Origin: Thermosipho sp. (in: thermotogales)
GTDB lineage: Bacteria > Thermotogota > Thermotogae > Thermotogales > Fervidobacteriaceae
Length of the DNA: 64,000 nucleotides
NCBI GenBank assembly: GCA_030153605.1
Contig: JASKLO010000005.1
Coordinates: forward strand, 1 to 64,000
Direction of reading: 5' to 3'
A program made the position numbers and the translations under genes. Below, in pieces: positions 9,694 through 19,736 of the stretch. Position 1 is the first letter of the stretch. The number at the start of each line of letters is the position of its first letter. The notes below the pieces were generated by a model, which saw only the letters and a program-made list of their open reading frames with translations, was not told the DNA's origin and ran no database searches.

Positions 9694-11250
9694 CTAGTTT
9701 TTAGCCTTAGCCTTTGAAACTATAGATCTTTTTCCTCTTCCTCTTTTTTTGAAAACAGAAAGAATTATTTCTGCTTCTTTGTATGGAACTGTAATAAATG
9801 AAAATTTATCAAGTACTAAAACATCCTGAATAACATTTCTACTTATTCCCGTATTTTCAACAATAAAGTTAATCAATTCATTTTTAGTCATTCCAGAATT
9901 CTTACCTTTTGCTACAAAAAGGCGTACTTTTGATTTTAGATTTTTAGGCCTATGCGAAATAGCTTCATATGAATTTGGATCCAATCCTTTAAATGCTTTA
10001 AATAATAACTTTGCTACAAGTTCTTTACTTTCTTCGTGAGATAAAAGTTCTTCAGCAAGTTTGTAATAAATTTCATTTAACTGAATTTTCTTATTAAGTA
10101 TTTCTTCTTTTATTTTTTGAGCCTTTGACTCAATAATTTGTTCAATGGAAGGTATCTTCCCTTCTTTAATTTTCGCATTAGAAAATTTTCTAATTTTAAA
10201 TAATTGACTGTATTCTCTTGGTGTAACAAATGTAATTGCTATTCCTTCTTTTCCTGCCCTTCCAGTTCTTCCAATCCTGTGGACATAATGCTCAGGATTA
10301 AGCGGAATTGAATAGTTAATAACATGGGTTAATCCTTCTATATCTATTCCTCTAGCGGCAACATCTGTAGCAACTAAAATGTTTGTTTTTTTCTCTTTAA
10401 ATTTTCTCAAAACACGCTCTCTTTGATATTGAGAAAAATCACCGTGCAAAGCTTCTGCGTCGTATCCTCTTTCAATTAGTTTACTAGAAACTTTATCAAC
10501 TTCCAGTTTTGTTCTACAAAATACGAGACCATAAAAATCTTCTTCAAGATCAATTATTCTACAAAGTACTTCAAATTTATCACTTTCATTTACTTCAATA
10601 TAAATTTGTTCAGTCAAGTTTGTTGTTAATTCCTTATCTACAATTTTAATTACTTCATAATTTTTCACATACTTTTTTGCTAAAGAAATTATTCTTTGTG
10701 GGATAGTAGCAGAAAACATTAAGAAAAATTTATCTTGTGGGGTGTTTTTTAATATTTTCTCCACATCTTCGATAAAACCCATATCAAGCATTTCGTCTGC
10801 TTCATCTAAAATAAAGTAAGAAACATTAGAAATATCGAGAGTCTTTCTATCAATATGATCTAAAACTCTTCCAGGGGTTCCAACTACAATATCTACGCCT
10901 CTTTTTAAATGCTTAATTTGATGGCTTATTGACTGTCCTCCATAAACCGGTAAAACTTTTAGTCTCTTCTTTTTTAAGGAATTAATTTCTTCTGAAACTT
11001 GTAGTGCAAGTTCTCTTGTCGGAGTTAGGATTATAGCTTGGACGTATCCTTTTGGTTCTAAAAGTTCAACCAAAGGTATTCCAAAAGAAGCCGTTTTACC
11101 TGTTCCCGTTTTTGCCTGAACAACCAGATTCTTTTCTTTCTTCAATAGAATAGGAATTACTTTCTCCTGAACAAGGGTGGGTTTTTCAAACCCTTTTTCG
11201 TTAATCGCTTTTAATACATCTTTACTTAAGTTAAAATCTTCAAAATTCAC
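9694..11250 (-). CDS. DEAD-box RNA helicase
   Basis: AKTGTGKTASFG, PTRELALQ, DEADEMLDMGF, SATIP, HRIGRTGRAG; DbpA/CsdA-like C-terminal RNA-binding region. Confidence 0.94.
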   Translation of the reverse strand: MNFEDFNLSKDVLKAINEKGFEKPTLVQEKVIPILLKKEKNLVVQAKTGTGKTASFGIPLVELLEPKGYVQAIILTPTRELALQVSEEINSLKKKRLKVLPVYGGQSISHQIKHLKRGVDIVVGTPGRVLDHIDRKTLDISNVSYFILDEADEMLDMGFIEDVEKILKNTPQDKFFLMFSATIPQRIISLAKKYVKNYEVIKIVDKELTTNLTEQIYIEVNESDKFEVLCRIIDLEEDFYGLVFCRTKLEVDKVSSKLIERGYDAEALHGDFSQYQRERVLRKFKEKKTNILVATDVAARGIDIEGLTHVINYSIPLNPEHYVHRIGRTGRAGKEGIAITFVTPREYSQLFKIRKFSNAKIKEGKIPSIEQIIESKAQKIKEEILNKKIQLNEIYYKLAEELLSHEESKELVAKLLFKAFKGLDPNSYEAISHRPKNLKSKVRLFVAKGKNSGMTKNELINFIVENTGISRNVIQDVLVLDKFSFITVPYKEAEIILSVFKKRGRGKRSIVSKAKAKN

Positions 11251-11744
11251 TTAGTTTCCTCCAATCTCATCTTCGAAATTTTGGCAAGCTCAGGAGCAAG
11301 TTGTTTTCTAATATTTGTTGGCAGATGATCAATAAAGAGGATACCATCTAAGTGGTCTCTTTCATGTTGAACAATTCGCGCAGAATAACCTTCAAACAAC
11401 TGCTCATGAATCTTTCCATATTCATCTTGATATCTTAATTTTATCCATTTATATCTTAGTACATCAGCAAAAATTCCTGGTAGGCTTAAACACCCTTCTT
11501 CGCCCAATTCTTTTTCTTCAGAATGATCAATAATTTCTGGGTTAACAATTATCATGGGGCCGTTCCCATCATCCATTGCAAAAAAACGAAGGGAGATACC
11601 AACTTGAGGGGCGGCAAGCCCAACTCCATCATCTAAGTACATTGTTTTTAAAAATTCTTCTTTTATACTTTGTATATAATCAAAATCAGAAACTTCTTTA
11701 GCTTTTTTTCTTAAAATAGGATCACCAAACAATCTTATTTTCAT
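11247..11744 (-). CDS. def: Peptide deformylase
   Basis: GVGLAAPQVG, EEGCLSLPG, QHERDHLDGILFID motifs. Confidence 0.95.
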   Translation of the reverse strand: MKIRLFGDPILRKKAKEVSDFDYIQSIKEEFLKTMYLDDGVGLAAPQVGISLRFFAMDDGNGPMIIVNPEIIDHSEEKELGEEGCLSLPGIFADVLRYKWIKLRYQDEYGKIHEQLFEGYSARIVQHERDHLDGILFIDHLPTNIRKQLAPELAKISKMRLEETK

Positions 11745-12492
11745 TGTACTTTTCCTCCAATTTTTTTAAATACTCTTCGTTGGTCATGAAAAGAGAAATT
11801 GGAGTAACAGAAACATAGTTTTCTTTTAAAACCTTATAATCTGCTTTGGGATCTGGGTCGTTTTCAACTATATTTCCCATCATCCAATAATAATCACTTC
11901 CTGATGGATCAACTCTCTTTTCGAAATAATCCTCATACCTTCTTTTACTTTGCCTTGTTAATTTCCAGCCTTTAAGTTTTTCGTATGGCACAGATGGAAC
12001 ATTTATGTTCAATGCCGAAAATCTAGGAATCGATTTAATGTCAAATTCTTTTAAAAATTTGAGGATAAATTTTGCGGCTGTTTCATACATTGGGTTTTTA
12101 AAATCATAACTTGAAACGGCAATAGAAGGAATTCCAGCAATGGCACCTTCAAGAGCACCGCTTACAGTTCCAGAATAAATTACATCAGTTCCAAGATTGT
12201 TTCCTCTATTTATACCACTTATAACTAGGTCTGGTTTTTGACCTAAAACTACATCAATTCCAATTTTTACACAATCTGCAGGTGTTCCTGAAACAGAATA
12301 TATTTCAAACGGCTCTTTAATATCAACTTTTCTGAGCCATAGTGGGAATCGTATGGTAATCGCATGTCCTACAGCGCTTTGTTCAGTTTCAGGTGCTACA
12401 ACAGTAACATCGTGTTCCTTACTTAAAAATCTTGCAAGGCACAAGATTCCGTCAGCAGTAACTCCATCATCATTTGTTACAAGTATCTTCAC
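11722..12492 (-). CDS. surE: 5'-nucleotidase SurE
   Basis: MKILVTNDDGVTADGI, SGTPADCVKIGI, SGINRGNNLGTDVIYSGTVSGA. Confidence 0.95.
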   Translation of the reverse strand: MKILVTNDDGVTADGILCLARFLSKEHDVTVVAPETEQSAVGHAITIRFPLWLRKVDIKEPFEIYSVSGTPADCVKIGIDVVLGQKPDLVISGINRGNNLGTDVIYSGTVSGALEGAIAGIPSIAVSSYDFKNPMYETAAKFILKFLKEFDIKSIPRFSALNINVPSVPYEKLKGWKLTRQSKRRYEDYFEKRVDPSGSDYYWMMGNIVENDPDPKADYKVLKENYVSVTPISLFMTNEEYLKKLEEKYNENKIVW

Positions 12493-12512
12493 TGTTTCAC
12501 CTCTTACTTTTG

Positions 12513-13328
12513 TTACTTTTCAACAATTTTAGCAATTTTTTCTGCTAATTTTCTGAATTCTTCCTCTATTTCAGTTTCTCTTAAATATAAAGTTATTGGT
12601 TTTCCTTCGTCAGCATATTTAGCGGCTTTTGGATCAAGTGGGATCTTAGCTAATAATTCAGTGTTGTATTCTTTTGCTAAGAGTTCTCCACCACCACTAC
12701 CAAATATTTCGATTTTTTCTCCACATTTTGGACATTTAACATAGGACATATTTTCGACTATTCCTATAAGCTTTTGGTTCATTGAATGAACAAAGTCAAT
12801 TGATCTTCTCACATCATCCAGCGCAACTTTTTGAGGAGTTGTAACTATAATTACTCCATCACTAGTTCCAAGAGTTTGGAACAAACTTAAAGCTTCATCG
12901 CCTGTTCCAGGTGGTAAATCAAAAATAAGATAATCTAGTTCTCCCCATTTTGTGTCTCCTAAAAATTGTTTTATAGCTGAGTGTTTAAGAGGCCCTCTCC
13001 ATATAACTGCTTTTCCGCCTTCGACAAGCATACCAATTGATAAAGCTTTTAAATTTGGCAGAATTTCTGCAGGGACCATTTCGTCATCTTCAACAGTAGG
13101 ATACTTTTCACCAAGCATTCTTACAATATTGGGGCCGTGAATATCAAGGTCAAGAAGCCCAACCTTATAACCACTTTCAGCTAAAGCTGTAGCAAGATTC
13201 ACCGCAACTGTGGTCTTGCCAACGCCACCTTTGCCGCTTAATACTGCTATTTTATGTTTGATTTTACTCATCTTTTCTTTTACTTTGTTTTGTTCATTGT
13301 TTAAATTAAATTGTGGATTTGGCATCAT
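12513..13328 (-). CDS. Mrp/NBP35-type Fe-S cluster carrier ATPase
   Basis: [37 protein letters not shown], CxxC (KCPKCG). Confidence 0.92.
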   Translation of the reverse strand: MMPNPQFNLNNEQNKVKEKMSKIKHKIAVLSGKGGVGKTTVAVNLATALAESGYKVGLLDLDIHGPNIVRMLGEKYPTVEDDEMVPAEILPNLKALSIGMLVEGGKAVIWRGPLKHSAIKQFLGDTKWGELDYLIFDLPPGTGDEALSLFQTLGTSDGVIIVTTPQKVALDDVRRSIDFVHSMNQKLIGIVENMSYVKCPKCGEKIEIFGSGGGELLAKEYNTELLAKIPLDPKAAKYADEGKPITLYLRETEIEEEFRKLAEKIAKIVEK

Positions 13329-13466
13329 CTCACCTCCATATATTTCTTTTTTAAAATTATATCACATACTAATTTGCTGTATATGTATAAATAATGAACT
13401 TTGTGTCAAGAAATAGAATAAAAATAAGAATTGTGATAAACTACCTATGTAGAAGGGAGGGAAATT

Positions 13467-13892
13467 ATGAACAAAAGTAAAGTTTCAAAAGGACTTGGAT
13501 ACTTATTTTCAGTAGCTTCAACCTTCCCATTTGTTGTACCAGTTTTGTTAACATTGATTATTTTAATTACAAGAGGAAAATTTTTGTACGATTTTATGAT
13601 GCCTGCTGAACTTATTTTATTTACAATTTTAGCTGCATTAGGTATTATTGTCTTAGAAATAATTGACAAAAAAGCATTTTCTGAATACAAAAAGTTGGTA
13701 GTATATCTTTCCTTATCGATTATTAACTTCATAGGAGCAAACGTATATGCCTATTTCACAGGTCTTGCTCACGGAGATACGGAATTAGAAGGCATACACT
13801 TGTTTTTTATTGTGATTTTCGTTATTTTGTGGCATCTTTTTGCAATACTAGTTTCTATTGAATGTTTTAAATTAACAAAAAAATTAACATGA
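13467..13892 (+). CDS. Hypothetical four-helix membrane protein
   Basis: 141 aa ORF with GGAGGG RBS and several hydrophobic helices; no family recognised. Confidence 0.65.
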   Translation: MNKSKVSKGLGYLFSVASTFPFVVPVLLTLIILITRGKFLYDFMMPAELILFTILAALGIIVLEIIDKKAFSEYKKLVVYLSLSIINFIGANVYAYFTGLAHGDTELEGIHLFFIVIFVILWHLFAILVSIECFKLTKKLT

Positions 13893-13904
13893 GGTGATTT
13901 TGTT

Positions 13905-15650
13905 TTGATTATTCTTAATGGCCTTACAATTTCATTCCCTGGAAAAACCTTATTATCAGATATAAATTTAAATATATCTGATAAAGATAGAGTTGCTCTA
14001 ATTGGCAAAAATGGTTCAGGAAAAACCACACTTTTAAAGGCAATTGCTGGTATTTTTAAAGATTATACCGGAAATATTTTTACTTCTGGAAAGATTTTGT
14101 ATCTCGATCAATTTAGAAGTTTTGATGAAAAGACTCCTTTTGATTATTATATGAAAGTAGCCGATACTCCAGAAAAAGAAAGAATGGTTAGAAGTATTTT
14201 AAAAGGGTTAGGATTCGAAGAACAAGATTGGTATCGTGATGTTTCTACTTTCAGTGGGGGTGAAAAAACAAGGCTTCATATTGGGAGAATTTTCCTAGAA
14301 AGTCCTGATTTTGTCCTTTTAGATGAACCTACCAATTTTTTGGATATTTCAGGCATACACTTTCTGAAAAATTTATTAAGGAATTTTAATGGTGGCTATA
14401 TCATAATTTCTCATGACAGGAGTTTTCTTAGAGATACTTGTGAAAGATTTTTAGAAATAAACAACGAAAAAATCTGGGATTTTAATATGAGGTACGATAA
14501 TTATATTGAAGAAAGAAAGAATCTTTTATTACATCAAGAAAGGGAACTGAAAAATAGGGTTAGAGAAATTGAACGATTAAAAACAATTATTGAAAGATAC
14601 AGAAAATGGGGGCGAGAGAAATCAATTAAACAAGCAAAAAGTAAAGAAAAAAGGCTCCAAAAAATGCTTGAGGAACTTGAAAACACCACAGTTTTTGTTG
14701 AGAACGAGGCAGATAAAGTAGTGAAAATTCCAGAGCCAGAACCTACTGGTTATATTGTTTTAGAAGTTAAAAATCTTGGTTTTTTAAATGTAATAAGAGA
14801 CGTATCATTTACAATATATAACGGGGAGAAAGTTGCAATTATGGGACCTAACGGAAGTGGGAAAACCTCTATATTGAAAATGATTAGCGGAACACTTGAA
14901 GGACAGGGTATCGTAAAATTTGGGCACAATGTAAAACCAGTCTTTTTGGAACAATTTGTTGAAAATCTTGATCCTGATAACACGGTTTTTGAAGAAATAT
15001 CATCTGAGATGGAAATGGAACCTGATTACGTTATTAGAGCATATGCAGGAAGATTTGGTTTTAAGGGTGAAGATGTTTTTAAAATGGTTTCAGAGTTGAG
15101 TGGTGGAGAAAAACAGATACTAGCACTTTCGAAAGTTCTTCTAAAAAAACCAAATTTATTAATACTAGATGAACCAACTAATCATATGGATCTAGAAACA
15201 GTAGAAATTCTCGAAAACGCATTAAAGGAATTTAAAGGTGCAGTTTTACTTGTTTCACACGACGAGGAATTAATTAGAAATGTTTGTAATAGATTTTTGG
15301 CAATAAAGGACAGAACAATAAAGGAAATTTCGTCTGTTGACGAATATGATATGCCAAGTGAAAAAAATATTGAAGTAAAAAAGAATAATTCTGAATATGA
15401 AGTAAGAAAAAAAGTAAAAAATCAAATAAAAAAATTTAGAAATCAGATTACAGAATTAGAAGAGAAAGAAAAAAGCCTTTCTGTAGAATTGGAAAAGATT
15501 GAAAAAGAGTTATTAAAAGTAGGGTCTGATTACGTAAAAGCAATGGAATTAACACAGAAAAAAGAATATTTAGAAGAAGAAATTTTAAATATTTTACAAG
15601 AAATAGAAAATTTAAAAAATCAGCTCGAAGATTTATCAAAAATTTTATAA
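13905..15650 (+). CDS. ABC-F family ATPase
   Basis: Two ABC modules (GKNGSGKTTLLKAI / GPNGSGKTSILKMI) with linker and C-terminal coiled coil; TTG start. Confidence 0.9.
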   Translation: MIILNGLTISFPGKTLLSDINLNISDKDRVALIGKNGSGKTTLLKAIAGIFKDYTGNIFTSGKILYLDQFRSFDEKTPFDYYMKVADTPEKERMVRSILKGLGFEEQDWYRDVSTFSGGEKTRLHIGRIFLESPDFVLLDEPTNFLDISGIHFLKNLLRNFNGGYIIISHDRSFLRDTCERFLEINNEKIWDFNMRYDNYIEERKNLLLHQERELKNRVREIERLKTIIERYRKWGREKSIKQAKSKEKRLQKMLEELENTTVFVENEADKVVKIPEPEPTGYIVLEVKNLGFLNVIRDVSFTIYNGEKVAIMGPNGSGKTSILKMISGTLEGQGIVKFGHNVKPVFLEQFVENLDPDNTVFEEISSEMEMEPDYVIRAYAGRFGFKGEDVFKMVSELSGGEKQILALSKVLLKKPNLLILDEPTNHMDLETVEILENALKEFKGAVLLVSHDEELIRNVCNRFLAIKDRTIKEISSVDEYDMPSEKNIEVKKNNSEYEVRKKVKNQIKKFRNQITELEEKEKSLSVELEKIEKELLKVGSDYVKAMELTQKKEYLEEEILNILQEIENLKNQLEDLSKIL

Positions 15651-16982
15651 TCCTTCAACTACATTTTTAATCCATTTTTTACTTTTGAATCTTAAAGTGA
15701 GAATAATAGATTTAGCTATTTCATCTGTCATTGTCAAGAGTAACACTAAAGGAAAGCTTAGTTTTAATATCAGCCCTCCGAATGCAGCAAGTGGCACACC
15801 AAGAAGCCAAAGAGTTGATGCTTCAACTAAGAAAGAAAATCTTGTATCTCCACCTGCCCTTAAAAATCCTACTATGTTGAGACCATTGTATACTTTTAGA
15901 GGTACAAATCCCAGTGATATTGCCATTGAAATGATAACCAAATTTTTAACTTCTTCTGAGACATTAAATAAATTTATAGAAAAAATTGTGCCAATGTAAG
16001 TTGCAATTGCTGAAATTATTGCAACAATTTCAGTAAGGATTATAATCTTTTTAGAAATATGAAAAGCTTCATCGAATTTTTTTGCTCCAAGATAATTTCC
16101 TATTATTACAGATGCTGCATTAGCAAGAGAAAATGTAAATGCCCATGCAAAACCTTCGATAGTTCCCATTATATTTCTAGCAGCAATTACTTTTGTACTC
16201 ATATGAGCGTAGATAACAGAGTACATTGTAAATCCAAGAGACCATGCAAATTCGTTGGCAATAGTTGGAAGTGTATAATGAAGAAAGCGTTTTACAAATG
16301 TTGAATTTAGCATTTTTATATGTTTTAAATTAAATCTACCTGGAAGATCTTTTATTTTCATTATCAAAAGAAGGAAAACTAGGCCTATTATTCTTGAAAT
16401 TACAGTTGCAATAGCGGCACCTGTTATTCCAAGCCTTGGAAAACCAAGTTTACCAAAAATAAGTATGTAATTCAAAAATACATTTGATGAAAGTTCTATT
16501 ATAGTTACATACATTGGAATATGTGCTTTGTGAACACTACGTAGGACAAATGAAAATACCATAGATATAGAAAAAATTGGGAACGAGAAAGATATAATCT
16601 TTAGATATTTTACACCCTCGGTAATTACATTTGGATCTGGAGAGAAAAACCGCATTACTAGAGCAGGAAAAAATAAGGTTAAAACGAAGAATGGTAATGA
16701 AATAATTAGTCCAAATAATACTGTTAATGCTGTAGATTTTGAAATACCGTTTAAATCATATTTTCCCCAAAATTGTGCAAAAAATATTGCTCCACCAGAA
16801 ACAAGGCCAAATAAAACTATATTATAAAAAAAGAAAAATTGATTTGACAGACCAACAGAGGCGATAGCAATTTCGCCAAGTCTTCCAATCATTAAGGTGT
16901 CTATAAAATTAACACTTGTAGCTAAGAATTGTTGTAATGCAATAGGTAAAGCAATTGAAAATAAAGTTTTATAAATTTCCAT
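15645..16982 (-). CDS. MATE family efflux transporter
   Basis: 445 aa; IALPIALQQFLATSVNFIDTLMIGRLGEIAIASVGLSNQ. Confidence 0.88.
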   Translation of the reverse strand: MEIYKTLFSIALPIALQQFLATSVNFIDTLMIGRLGEIAIASVGLSNQFFFFYNIVLFGLVSGGAIFFAQFWGKYDLNGISKSTALTVLFGLIISLPFFVLTLFFPALVMRFFSPDPNVITEGVKYLKIISFSFPIFSISMVFSFVLRSVHKAHIPMYVTIIELSSNVFLNYILIFGKLGFPRLGITGAAIATVISRIIGLVFLLLIMKIKDLPGRFNLKHIKMLNSTFVKRFLHYTLPTIANEFAWSLGFTMYSVIYAHMSTKVIAARNIMGTIEGFAWAFTFSLANAASVIIGNYLGAKKFDEAFHISKKIIILTEIVAIISAIATYIGTIFSINLFNVSEEVKNLVIISMAISLGFVPLKVYNGLNIVGFLRAGGDTRFSFLVEASTLWLLGVPLAAFGGLILKLSFPLVLLLTMTDEIAKSIILTLRFKSKKWIKNVVEGL

Positions 16983-17149
16983 ACAAAACCTCTCTCTTTA
17001 TAAAGTTAGCTTTAAAAACTATTTTACCATTAAAGTTAAAAATAAACTTAAATTAAATGTTACAAAAAGTATAGAAAACTATTTTTGCAGATAGCTTAAT
17101 TTAAAGGGTTTATAGATTAATAAAATCATTTAAGTCGAAATTCCTTAAC

Positions 17150-17705
17150 TAGGAGGTGTATGAAAAAAGATGTAAAAAAGACATTCTTAGATTATAATAT
17201 AGTTACTGCAGGTTTCAAAAAATCGAAGTTTTCAAGACAAAATGAATAATTGATTTAAGTCTTTGTATTGATTTAGGTGAGTAATTGATATATTATGCTA
17301 TATTTACAATTGATGAGTCAGATGTGAAAATGCTACAGAAATTAGGTTTTAGTAGTTAGTTAAAAACAGTTATTGCAGGAGCATGTATTATCACAAACCG
17401 AAAAAATATAAGAAAGAAAAAGTAAAAGATGATTAACAAGTATATACAAGAAATAAAATTATGACATCTATGAGTTATTGTTTCATTTATTCAATTTAGA
17501 AGAGCAAGAGAGATTATGCGAAATATTTTTTAAATTACACGACAAAGCAACTGGATTGAGATCCTGAGAAATTGGTTCCAGACGTATCAAAGAGAGTACC
17601 CATACGGAAAAACACAAACATGGATGATAGATATTTTTCTAAGACATGGGATACCGAAGTATGAGGATACAAAGATGGTTGAAAATATGTTATATTATGA
17701 AAATT
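17150..17705 (+). pseudogene. Decayed coding region(s), family not identified
   Basis: RBS-like AGGAGG then ATG reading MKKDVKKTFLDYNIVTAGFKKSKF..., followed by protein-like patches (YELLFHLFNLEEQERLCEIFFKLHDKATGLRS; NWIEILRNWFQTYQREYPYGKTQTWMIDIFLRHGIPKYEDTKMVENMLYYEN) in changing frames with stops. Confidence 0.5.
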
Positions 17706-17708
17706 GTT

Positions 17709-18104
17709 AGGAGACGATTATTTTGAAATAAAATATATTTTGAAGCCAAAGATAATAATATAAACAGGAGAATTAGATAGATTTTTTGAATTTATATGGA
17801 AAATTAGAATTCAAATCATTATGATTATGATTGAACAAGGATTACTGGATATAAAAATTTCTTAAATGAAAAATCAAACAAAACAACAGTATGTTTTGAA
17901 TATACAAAGGCAGAGGGTGAGCGGCACTATATTGTGATGACAGAATGATAACATGAAAAAGAGGAAAGCTTATATAAAAGAAGTGGAAAAACTTGAAAAA
18001 ATGGTAAATATATCTTTGTTGGAAGACTTGCTGAGTATATACACTACAATATGGATCAGGATACAGAAAAAGCAATTGAAAGATGTGAGGAGGCGAAATT
18101 ATGA
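17709..18104 (+). pseudogene. glf: UDP-galactopyranose mutase (Glf) 3' remnant
   Basis: Frame-shifting patches: GDDYFEIK; TGELDRFFEF; YGKLEFKSL; TRITGYKNFLNEKSNKTTVCFEYTKAEGERHYI (17835-17948); IFVGRLAEYIHYNMDQDTEKAIERCEEAKL* (18012-18104); internal stops. Confidence 0.75.
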
Positions 18105-19252
18105 ACATAGGAATTTTTTCTGATGTTTATTTTCCACAAAAAAACGGTGTATCAACTGCTGTTAAATTGTATAAAGAGGAAATGGAAAAATTAGGTCATA
18201 ATGTGTATCTATTTGTTCCAAAATATTCTTCCAATTATAGAAGAAATGAAAAAAATGTATTTGAATTTCCTGCTATTAAATTTCTATTTGAGAAGGAACA
18301 AAGAATTGCTATTCCTATTTCTACAGATATTTTTAAAATAAAAGATTTAAATTTGGATATTATCCATTCTCAAGATCCTTTCTCAATGGGTTTGTTTGCA
18401 GAGTTCTTATCAAAAGTTTTAAAAATAAAGCATGTTGGAACACACCATACTATGTATGAATATTACAGAAATTATCTTCCTTTGATTATACGTCCAACTC
18501 TAAAACAAACACAAAAAATGATTAAAAAATGGTGTCTAAAACTTGATAAAGTAATTGCTCCAACCAAAAATATAAAAGATTTACTTGTGAGTTATGGTGT
18601 ACCTGAAGAACACATAGTGGTTATTCCGACTGGTATTGATATTAAAAAATTTAACAAAGAAATTGAATGGAACATAAGAGAAGAATATGGAATAGATCCT
18701 GAAGATAAAGTTATTTTATTTGTTGGAAGATTAGGTCCAGAAAAAAATATTGATTTTCTCATAAGAGTATTTCATAAAGTTAATCATTTTATGCCAAATA
18801 CAAAATTTTTGATAATTGGAGATGGAATCGAAAGAGATAAACTTGAAGAACTTGTCCTTGATTTGCAAATTCAAGAAGATGTTATTTTTTCTGGAGGTCA
18901 ACCTAGAGAGAGGGTTATAGATGCATATAAACAATCTGACTTATTTGTGTTTTCTTCGTACACTGAAACACAGGGATTAGTAATTCTTGAGTCTATGGCA
19001 GCAGGTACTCCAGTAGTTGCTCTTGGAAAAATGGGAGTGCATGATATTCTTAATCATGAAAATGCCGGTGGGGTTATGATAAAAGAACTAAATGAAGACG
19101 ATTTTGTAGAAGCTATATTAAAAGTTTTAAATGACCAAGAACTTTACGAAAAACTTTCCAAAAACGCAGTTAATTTTATAAAAGAAAATTATTCAATAGA
19201 AGTCTCAGTACGAAAAATTATAGATGTTTACAAAGAACTGTTGGCAAAATAA
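18101..19252 (+). CDS. Family 4 glycosyltransferase (diacylglycerol glucosyltransferase-like)
   Basis: MNIGIFSDVYFPQKNGVSTAVKLYKEEMEKLGH; VPTGID; LFVGRLGPEKNIDFLI; SSYTETQGLVILESMAAGTPVVA. Confidence 0.9.
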   Translation: MNIGIFSDVYFPQKNGVSTAVKLYKEEMEKLGHNVYLFVPKYSSNYRRNEKNVFEFPAIKFLFEKEQRIAIPISTDIFKIKDLNLDIIHSQDPFSMGLFAEFLSKVLKIKHVGTHHTMYEYYRNYLPLIIRPTLKQTQKMIKKWCLKLDKVIAPTKNIKDLLVSYGVPEEHIVVIPTGIDIKKFNKEIEWNIREEYGIDPEDKVILFVGRLGPEKNIDFLIRVFHKVNHFMPNTKFLIIGDGIERDKLEELVLDLQIQEDVIFSGGQPRERVIDAYKQSDLFVFSSYTETQGLVILESMAAGTPVVALGKMGVHDILNHENAGGVMIKELNEDDFVEAILKVLNDQELYEKLSKNAVNFIKENYSIEVSVRKIIDVYKELLAK

Positions 19253-19643
19253 AACACTTTATTATTACCAAAAATTATTTAGTTAGTTTTTCGTTAAAAC
19301 AAATTGTTTAAGAACATATTTTTTATTGTTCGCTTAATTTTATTAATTTTATTAAAAAAACAAGGAAAAAAATAAAAGCAAAAATCTTATCTAGATGGAG
19401 AACAAGAAAAAAAGGAAGAAAGATTAAGTTTTACTAATGAATTTTAAGAAAAAGATAATGGAAAAATTTTAAGGCTAACAATTGTTTTACCTAACATAAC
19501 TTATGTGATATTTAAGATTTCTTCTCGCCATAGTCTATACGTCCTATACAATATTAACAGAAACATTACTTGGTACCTTTGAAGCAAAGCAAACACTTCA
19601 TTTGTGATGCATTGACTTTGAAATTAAAAATGAGCAAATATAT

Positions 19644-19659
19644 GATGGCAATAGCCATC
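19644..19659 (+). terminator. Terminator-like hairpin upstream of mnmG
   Basis: GATGGC-AATA-GCCATC followed by TATTTTTT. Confidence 0.5.
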
Positions 19660-19736
19660 TATTTTTTAAATATAGACATACGAAAAAGGAGTATGATATA
19701 CTTAATATAAAATATTAAAATTTAAAGAAGGAGGCC

